A stretch of DNA of 12,030 nucleotides from Betaproteobacteria bacterium (GTDB lineage Bacteria > Pseudomonadota > Gammaproteobacteria > Burkholderiales > Burkholderiaceae_C), in contig RFSP01000030.1 in assembly GCA_009923895.1 (NCBI GenBank), positions 1 through 12,030 on the forward strand, read 5' to 3'. The notes below the pieces were generated by a model. The model was not told the DNA's origin. It worked only from the letters and a program-made list of their open reading frames with translations, and made no database searches. This document shows, in pieces, positions 6,733 to 12,030 of the stretch (position 1 is its first letter; every line of letters begins with the position of its first letter). A program made the translations under genes and the position numbers.

Positions 6733-8154
6733 TCAGGCATTGCGCAGATGCTCCAGGGCCGAGAACCCTGCAGCACGCTCAATGACCGCGCCTGCGTGCA
6801 AGGCCAGATCTTCGCGAAAACGCCAGGTGACGATTTGAACACCGGTGGGCAGGCCCTGCATCAGACCCGTGGGGACGGACAAGCCAGGCAAACCCAAGAT
6901 GGCCGTGCCCAGCAACGGGCTTTGCGCATTCATCAGTTGCTTGACCCTCTCCACCGAGACGCTGTCCGCGTCGATCGGGAACTGCCGCTGCCAAGAGTTG
7001 GGCATGAGAAGCACGGGGTAGCGCTCGAGAAACAGCGCCCAATCGCGGGCGACCACCAGGCGACGGGTCAAGCTGTCCAGGTATTGATCGCGCGTCCAAT
7101 CGGGCAGGCCATGCATATAGCCCCGAAGCGCTGCTTTGACCGCGGCGTCACCCATGGCTTCGATGGCGGGCTGGCCTCCCCGTCGAATGTCTTGCATGAG
7201 TTGTTGGTTCCACATCTGCGCGCCCTCTTCAAAATGCGGGGGCTGCGCCTCCTCCACCTCAAAGCCTGCCTCGGCCAGCCACTGCCCGGCCTGCTCCAGC
7301 GCGGCCACCACGGTGGGGTCCACGTCGTAAGCGGCATGACGCTTGAACAAGGCCACACGCAAAGGGCGCGGGTCTTGCGGAAAATCGATGGGCGCGGGCA
7401 CCCAGTTGGGGTCCAAAGGCGAGCCTTGCGACATGACCTCCAAGGCCAGGCGCGCATCAGCCACCGACCGTGTGAGAGGGCCTTGCACAGACGCCAGTTG
7501 ATTGCTGATGGTGCGATTGGGAAAGCTCGCTTTGTACGAGGGGATGCGGCCCGGCGTCGTGCGCAGCCCCACCACACCACAGGCCCATGCGGGGTAACGC
7601 ACCGAGCCACCGTAATCGTTGCCATGGGCAATCGCACCCATGCCCAAGGCCACGGCCGCCGCAGCGCCTCCACTGGAGCCCCCCGGCGTGACACTGGCAT
7701 CAAAAGGGTTGAGCGTGCGACCGTGCAGATCGTTGTCGGTGAACCACCGCAAAGAAAACGCCGGTGTGTTGCTGCGGCCCACAATGATGGCGCCCGCCTT
7801 TCTCATGTGAGCCACCAAGGGGGAGTCGGTGGTGGCGATGGTGTCTTTTTGTGCCACCACGCCGTCGGTGGTGGCGTGACCCGCGGTGTCCACATTGACC
7901 TTGATGGTCACCGGCACGCCATGCAACGGCCCTAAAAACTCGCCTCGCGCCGCCGCTGCATCGGCCACTTGGGCGGCCGCCTGGGCCTCATCGGCCATCA
8001 CTTCGGCCAAGGCATTGATGCGCGGGTTCACCTGGGCGATCCTGTCCAAGACACTGCGGGTGACCTCGCTGGCCGAGATCTCTTTGCGTCGAATTCGAGC
8101 GGCCACTTCCAAGGCATCGAGTTGCCAAAGAGCCGCCGGGGCTGAAGCCGTCAT
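6733..8154 (-). CDS. Amidase-signature family hydrolase
   Basis: Cytoplasmic amide-bond hydrolase of 473 aa with the Ser-cisSer-Lys triad. Lys85 is in HGVPVTIKVN, Ser160 in the Gly/Ser-rich TPGGSSGGAAAAVA and nucleophile Ser184 in NDYGGSVRYPA. The spacings Lys-Ser 75 and Lys-Ser 99 equal those of fatty acid amide hydrolase (142/217/241), so the enzyme looks catalytically complete. The conserved core continues through CGVVGLRTTPGRIP and GPLTRSVADARLAL. The substrate cannot be deduced. GatA is an alternative within the superfamily, but there are no gatB/gatC neighbours and the C-terminal half does not look like GatA. The frame is open to a start at 8322, but ATG 8154 is chosen because it has AAGGAA five bases upstream, the family similarity starts there, and the longer form would overlap sppA by about 120 bp. 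The gap from sppA is 46 bp. Confidence 0.9.
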   Translation of the reverse strand: MTASAPAALWQLDALEVAARIRRKEISASEVTRSVLDRIAQVNPRINALAEVMADEAQAAAQVADAAAARGEFLGPLHGVPVTIKVNVDTAGHATTDGVVAQKDTIATTDSPLVAHMRKAGAIIVGRSNTPAFSLRWFTDNDLHGRTLNPFDASVTPGGSSGGAAAAVALGMGAIAHGNDYGGSVRYPAWACGVVGLRTTPGRIPSYKASFPNRTISNQLASVQGPLTRSVADARLALEVMSQGSPLDPNWVPAPIDFPQDPRPLRVALFKRHAAYDVDPTVVAALEQAGQWLAEAGFEVEEAQPPHFEEGAQMWNQQLMQDIRRGGQPAIEAMGDAAVKAALRGYMHGLPDWTRDQYLDSLTRRLVVARDWALFLERYPVLLMPNSWQRQFPIDADSVSVERVKQLMNAQSPLLGTAILGLPGLSVPTGLMQGLPTGVQIVTWRFREDLALHAGAVIERAAGFSALEHLRNA

Positions 8155-8159
8155 GTCCG

Positions 8160-8165
8160 TTCCTT
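8160..8165 (-). promoter_or_regulatory. Ribosome binding site of the amidase gene
   Basis: AAGGAA on the - strand lies five bases before ATG 8154. It supports this start over the upstream in-frame alternatives, which lie within sppA. Confidence 0.65.
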
Positions 8166-8200
8166 CATGCGAAAGCCGACGTACCACACTCAGGTCACCA

Positions 8201-10087
8201 TCACGGTTGGGGATTGCACAAGCAATGCACCACCGCCGCGAAGGGTTGGCTCTGCTGCAGCACGCCTTGCAACCAAATGAGGTCTTGATGCAAGTCACGG
8301 GTGGTCGCGGCCGCTGGGCCACCTTGCATCAAACCCCAAGCCAGGGTGTCCATGGACGTCACGTCTGTCTGAAAGGCCTGCAACACCGAAGCCTTGAACC
8401 ATCCCAACAGCCGGTCCAGGCGCCCAGGCTCCCGCTCCATCCACTGGATCCGAGGTCGATCGCCCAGTTTGGCCCGGGTGGATGCCGCGCGCACTGCGTC
8501 ATCCCACGATCCCGTGCGGTCAATCAAGCCGCGCTCTTGCGCCTGCGCGCCGGTCCACACGCGGCCCTGGGCCACCGCATCGATCTTGGCAGGCGTGGTC
8601 TTGCGGGCCTCGGCGGCTTTGGCGATGAAGTCTGCATAGACTCTGCCAATCGAGGCCTCCACCAGCGCCACAAAACGCGGATCCAGTGGCTTGCGTGGAT
8701 CGTAGGCGTGTGTGAGCCAGGTGGTGCCAGCACCGGCCGCGTGCACCGAGACTTTGTCCATCAAGCGCTCGGCCGTGGGCAGCATGCCAAACACCCCGAT
8801 GGAGCCTGTGATGGTGGCCGGGTCCGCCCAAACCTCATCGGCGGCCAAGGAAATCCAATAGCCTCCCGAGGCCGCCACGTCGCCCATGGACACCACCACG
8901 GGCTTGCCCGCCGCTCGGGTCAATTCCAACTCCCGTCGAATGAGCTCCGAGCCCAGCGCGCTGCCACCGGGAGAATTCACACGCAAGACGATGGCTTTGA
9001 CGCGCTCGTCCTCGCGTGCCTTGCGCACGAGGTCCGAAGTGGACTTGCCCCCAATGCGCCCAGAAGGCGCCACGCCATCGCCGATCTCCCCTTCGGCCAC
9101 GACCACCGCCACCGCATCGGTGCCTCGCTGCGCCGTGACTTGTGCCAGATAGTCTTGAAAGCGAACCTGTCGAAAGGATTTGTGTTGCGTGTCCTCGGCC
9201 CCACGCTCGATGAGCCACTTGCGCATCTCGTCACGCGTCTTGAGCCCGTCGACCAGTTTGGCTCGCACACTCCATTGGGCCACGTCGCCTCCAACGGCTT
9301 GCAACGAGCCCGGCAACCCCGCAATCGCTGAGGCCAAAGCGCCAGCAGGCAAATGGCGTGCTTTTTCCACGCCCTGCGTGTACAGCGACCACAGCGCATC
9401 GTAGAGCGCCGCATCGGACTCTTCGGTCTCCTTGGACGGGCCGCTGGCAAAGTACGGCTCGGCCGCATTCTTGTACTTGCCCACGCGCACCACGTTGGCG
9501 CTCACCCCCACCCGCTCCAAGGCGTCGCGGTAGTAGTTGCGCAGTCGACCATAGCCTTGAATCATCAGCGAGCCCATGGGATGCAAATACACCTCGTTGG
9601 CATGTGCAGCCAGGTAATACTGCCGTTGGTCATACCCGGTCCCCCATGCCACCACGGGCTTGCCCGACGCCTTGAATCGCTCCAAAGCCGCGGCCACTTC
9701 TCGCTGGGCCTGCAGTCCACCGCCCGACAAGTCCTCGAGCAACAAGAGCACGCTGGCAATGCGGGCATCCTGGGCCGCCGCATCCAAGGCTCCCAATACA
9801 TCTCGCAGGCGCACTTGCTGGCGATCACCGTCTTGCAGTTGGCTCAAGACCGCGTCGCGAGAGCTGCCCGAAAACTGCTCCACCAAAGGCCCGGCCAGGT
9901 CCAGCACCAGCACCGTCTTGTCTTGAAGCGCGGGCGGTCCAGAGCTCAGCCAAGCGGCCACGCCTGCCACCACCAGCGCCAAAAAAACCAGATTCCACAC
10001 GACACGCCGGGCACGGTCCACCCAGTGCCAAGTGCCACGCACCACGGCCATCAAGAGCTCGGCCACCATCCTCCACGCGCTGCCCAT
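8201..10087 (-). CDS. sppA: Signal peptide peptidase SppA, 67K type (S49 family)
   Basis: Inner-membrane serine protease of 628 aa (E. coli SppA 618) that digests cleaved signal peptides and other membrane-associated peptides at the periplasmic face. A single N-terminal anchor lies at about residues 29-47, preceded by basic residues. Two tandem S49 domains follow: the N-terminal one carries general base Lys206 in RVGKYKNAAEPYF, and the C-terminal one carries nucleophile Ser407 in SMGDVAASGGYWIS. These match E. coli Lys209 and Ser409 almost residue for residue. The segments RVNSPGGSALGSELI and DPATITGSIGVFG are further family marks. Start ATG 10087 has GGGAGG seven bases upstream. The gene follows priA after 77 bp and precedes the amidase gene. 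A run of seven T in the anchor-coding part (about 9981-9987) does not disturb the frame. Confidence 0.95.
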   Translation of the reverse strand: MGSAWRMVAELLMAVVRGTWHWVDRARRVVWNLVFLALVVAGVAAWLSSGPPALQDKTVLVLDLAGPLVEQFSGSSRDAVLSQLQDGDRQQVRLRDVLGALDAAAQDARIASVLLLLEDLSGGGLQAQREVAAALERFKASGKPVVAWGTGYDQRQYYLAAHANEVYLHPMGSLMIQGYGRLRNYYRDALERVGVSANVVRVGKYKNAAEPYFASGPSKETEESDAALYDALWSLYTQGVEKARHLPAGALASAIAGLPGSLQAVGGDVAQWSVRAKLVDGLKTRDEMRKWLIERGAEDTQHKSFRQVRFQDYLAQVTAQRGTDAVAVVVAEGEIGDGVAPSGRIGGKSTSDLVRKAREDERVKAIVLRVNSPGGSALGSELIRRELELTRAAGKPVVVSMGDVAASGGYWISLAADEVWADPATITGSIGVFGMLPTAERLMDKVSVHAAGAGTTWLTHAYDPRKPLDPRFVALVEASIGRVYADFIAKAAEARKTTPAKIDAVAQGRVWTGAQAQERGLIDRTGSWDDAVRAASTRAKLGDRPRIQWMEREPGRLDRLLGWFKASVLQAFQTDVTSMDTLAWGLMQGGPAAATTRDLHQDLIWLQGVLQQSQPFAAVVHCLCNPQP

Positions 10088-10094
10088 CTTGGGA

Positions 10095-10100
10095 CCTCCC
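10095..10100 (-). promoter_or_regulatory. Ribosome binding site of sppA
   Basis: GGGAGG on the - strand lies seven bases before ATG 10087. It is the best Shine-Dalgarno match in the window and fixes the sppA start. The rest of the 77-bp priA-sppA gap (10088-10164) shows no promoter or terminator I would defend. Confidence 0.75.
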
Positions 10101-10164
10101 TGACTTGTCCAATCCGGCGAAAACGCATTGTGCGGCCAGACCTGCCCTCAAACTCTGTGGGGTC

Positions 10165-12030
10165 TCAAATGCTCAAAGGATCCACATCGATCGCCCACCG
10201 CAGCACGCCTTTGTGGGCGGTGCGCAAATCGTGCAACTGTGCCCCCCAATCGGCCAAGAATCGTTGCAAGGCCGCACGCGAGGCCGACTCCACCAGCATT
10301 TGCACCCGCTCCACATCGGCCACCCGGGCCACGGGCGGCGGCACAGGCGCGTACACGGTGACAGCTGCGGCCGCCTCGCAATGGGCGGCACGCTCGGCGG
10401 CCGCACGCAAAAATGCGGTGGCCACCGCCGCCTCCCGGGCCTCGGCCCGCACCAAGGCCAAGTGCATGAAAGGAGGCAGGCCAGCCGACCCCCGTTCGAC
10501 CAATTGCTCCTGCGCGAAGGCCTCAAAGTCATGGCGGCGCAGCGCGCTGAACAGCGGGTGCTGCGGATGCCAGGTCTGCACCCACATCTCGCTGAGATGG
10601 GCCGAGCGGGCTTCGCGGCCTGCGCGGCCGGCGGCCTGCATCAGCAAAGAAAAGAGTCGCTCGGTGGCACGAAAGTCACTGGCAAACAACGCCGAGTCGG
10701 GGTTGACCGCCGCCACCAAGGTGATGCGCCGAAAGTCATGCCCCTTGGCCACCATTTGCGTGCCCACCAACACGTCCACCTCGCCGGCGTGCACAGCGGC
10801 CAGTTGGGCATCGAGCGCACCCTTGAGTCGCGTGGTGTCGGCATCGATGCGAGCCACCCGCGCCCCCGGCAGCAAAGCCGCCATTTGCTCTTCCAACTTC
10901 TCGGTGCCACGGCCCACGGGGGCGATGTCCAAGTTGCCGCACTCGGGACAGGCCTTGGGCACCCGATCGGTGTGGCCGCAATGGTGGCAGCGCAGGGTGC
11001 GATCCGATTTATGAAACACCCGCCAGGCGGTGCAATGGGGGCACTGGCTCTTCCATGCGCAAGCGCCGCAATGCAACACGGGGGCATACCCCCGGCGGTT
11101 CAACAACAGCAGACTTTGTTCACCACGAGCGCGACGCTCCTCAATGGCCTGCACCAATGGCGCCGCCAGCGCAGGCGCGCCTTGTCCGCGCACTTTGGGT
11201 TGTCGGTTCATGTCCACCACGCGCAGGCTCGGCATGGCGCCGCCACCGATGCGCTGCGACAGCGTCAATCGCCGATAGCGGCCCTCCAACACACGCTGCC
11301 AGGTCTCCAACGCGGGCGTGGCCGATCCCAGCACCACCGTGACGCCCTCCAGGTGCCCCCGGTAGACGGCCAGGTCTCGTGCCGAATATCGGGCCCCCTC
11401 TTGCTGTTTGAAAGACGGGTCATGCTCTTCGTCCACCACGATCAGCCCCAAGCGAGGCAGGGGCGTGAACACCGCCAACCGCGTGCCCAACACCAAGTCG
11501 GCCTGGCCCAGGTGGGCACGCAACCACCCTTGCAAGCGCTGTGCGGGGGTGAGGGCGCTGTGCAAAGACACCAAGTGGCGATCGGGAAAACGCTGGCGCA
11601 ATCGGGCTTCAAACTGGGGAGTGAGGTTGATCTCGGGCACGAGCATCAGCACTTGGCGGCCTTTGGCCAACACCCGCTCGGCTTCACGCAGGTACACCTC
11701 GGTCTTGCCACTGCCGGTCACCCCAAAGAGCAGGGCTGTCTGCGGCGTGGTCGCGGCCAGGGACTCGAGGGCCTCACGCTGCTGCGGCGTGAGAACTTCA
11801 GGGGTCGCGGCACCCCCCTCGCCCGCCGCGTCGGGCCCCTTGGGCGTCGACGGCAGGGGTTTGTTCAACCGACTCAATCGCCGCGCCAACTGGGTGCCAT
11901 CTAGCTTGCGCAGCTCCGGCGGCAGCACGGACAAGGCCAATTCGCCCAAACTGCGCTGGTAGTAAGCGGCTGCAAAAGCCACCAGCGATCGCCACGATCC
12001 CGGCAGCGGCGGCAAGGCGTCAAACACCTC
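10165..12030 (-). CDS. priA: Primosomal helicase PriA, 5' end outside the window
   Basis: Replication-restart helicase that recognises abandoned forks and loads the replisome. The frame is open through base 12030, so the 621 residues seen lack the start. By comparison with E. coli PriA (732 aa) roughly the first 70 residues, most of the 3'-DNA-binding domain, are missing. Numbering from the codon at 12027, Walker A GVTGSGKT is at 102-109, DEEH at 199-202, VVLGSATPA at 231-239, and the later helicase motifs QMVAKGHDF and QAAGRAGR follow. The inserted zinc region has all eight cysteines (320, 323, 329, 332, 347, 350, 360, 363) for two zinc sites. The C-terminal domain ends in RWAIDVDPLSI. The residues at 61-78 are a Gly/Ala/Pro-rich linker of low conservation. 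It is the first visible gene of the - strand series leading to sppA. Confidence 0.96.
   Translation of the reverse strand, partial: EVFDALPPLPGSWRSLVAFAAAYYQRSLGELALSVLPPELRKLDGTQLARRLSRLNKPLPSTPKGPDAAGEGGAATPEVLTPQQREALESLAATTPQTALLFGVTGSGKTEVYLREAERVLAKGRQVLMLVPEINLTPQFEARLRQRFPDRHLVSLHSALTPAQRLQGWLRAHLGQADLVLGTRLAVFTPLPRLGLIVVDEEHDPSFKQQEGARYSARDLAVYRGHLEGVTVVLGSATPALETWQRVLEGRYRRLTLSQRIGGGAMPSLRVVDMNRQPKVRGQGAPALAAPLVQAIEERRARGEQSLLLLNRRGYAPVLHCGACAWKSQCPHCTAWRVFHKSDRTLRCHHCGHTDRVPKACPECGNLDIAPVGRGTEKLEEQMAALLPGARVARIDADTTRLKGALDAQLAAVHAGEVDVLVGTQMVAKGHDFRRITLVAAVNPDSALFASDFRATERLFSLLMQAAGRAGREARSAHLSEMWVQTWHPQHPLFSALRRHDFEAFAQEQLVERGSAGLPPFMHLALVRAEAREAAVATAFLRAAAERAAHCEAAAAVTVYAPVPPPVARVADVERVQMLVESASRAALQRFLADWGAQLHDLRTAHKGVLRWAIDVDPLSI

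Noticed and set aside
8155..8322. Longer amidase N-terminus starting at 8322
   Set aside because: The extra 56 residues are Cys/Arg-rich, lie within the sppA 3' end and precede a good Shine-Dalgarno sequence for ATG 8154.
9981..9987. Run of seven A (seven T in the sppA sense strand) as a phase-variation tract
   Set aside because: The frame is intact, the run is short, and it is explained by Phe/Leu codons of the membrane anchor.
6571..11014. Three long + strand open frames (6571-7935, 7886-9331, 9353-11014) opposite the marC-family gene, amidase, sppA and priA
   Set aside because: Same reasoning: they are antisense to genes with intact catalytic motifs, their composition is atypical and no family features are visible.
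10105..11904. Long open frame (599 codons) on the + strand, opposite priA
   Set aside because: It lies entirely antisense to a clearly recognised priA. Its product is rich in His, Gln, Arg and Gly with no domain, as expected from GC-rich codon bias on the other strand.

Overview
The window is a gene-dense, GC-rich bacterial chromosomal segment with seven protein-coding genes and almost no intergenic space. The GC content is roughly 60-65% by eye. Protein features (a Rep close to the proteobacterial form, a PriA with the standard eight-cysteine zinc region, a 67K-type SppA, a LytS/AlgZ plus AlgR/LytTR pair) fit a betaproteobacterium. A Burkholderiales/Comamonadaceae-like organism is my best inference, but no rRNA or other decisive marker is present. 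I see no tRNA, rRNA, mobile element, CRISPR array or phage gene.

Left part, + strand (75-2356): a two-gene operon encodes a membrane sensor histidine kinase of the LytS/AlgZ type and its LytTR response regulator, overlapping by an ATGA. The kinase has an unusual Ser-Ala dipeptide repeat in its predicted extracytoplasmic segment, encoded by a 6-bp tandem repeat. Converging on this pair is a - strand Rep-family DNA helicase (2390-4444).

Middle (4445-6053): a 73-bp divergent spacer separates rep from a + strand, Tat-exported PhoD-type alkaline phosphatase/phosphodiesterase. The spacer carries a 15-bp perfect dyad close to the phoD start. phoD converges with the next cluster with no gap: the two stop codons abut and form the palindrome TGATCA.

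Right part, - strand (6054-12030): four co-directional genes in transcription order are priA (5' end cut by the window edge), sppA (signal peptide peptidase / S49 protease), an amidase-signature hydrolase, and a MarC/YhgN-family inner-membrane protein. Gaps are 77, 46 and 76 bp, and the last three genes have recognisable Shine-Dalgarno sequences, so co-transcription is plausible but not shown.

Overall these are housekeeping and envelope genes: replication restart (Rep, PriA), envelope proteolysis (SppA), phosphate-ester hydrolysis (PhoD), and a sensory two-component system. I do not see a convincing new multi-gene system. The best candidates for a second look are the kinase's repeat-containing sensory region, the dyad between rep and phoD, and a 12-bp direct repeat bracketing the kinase start.
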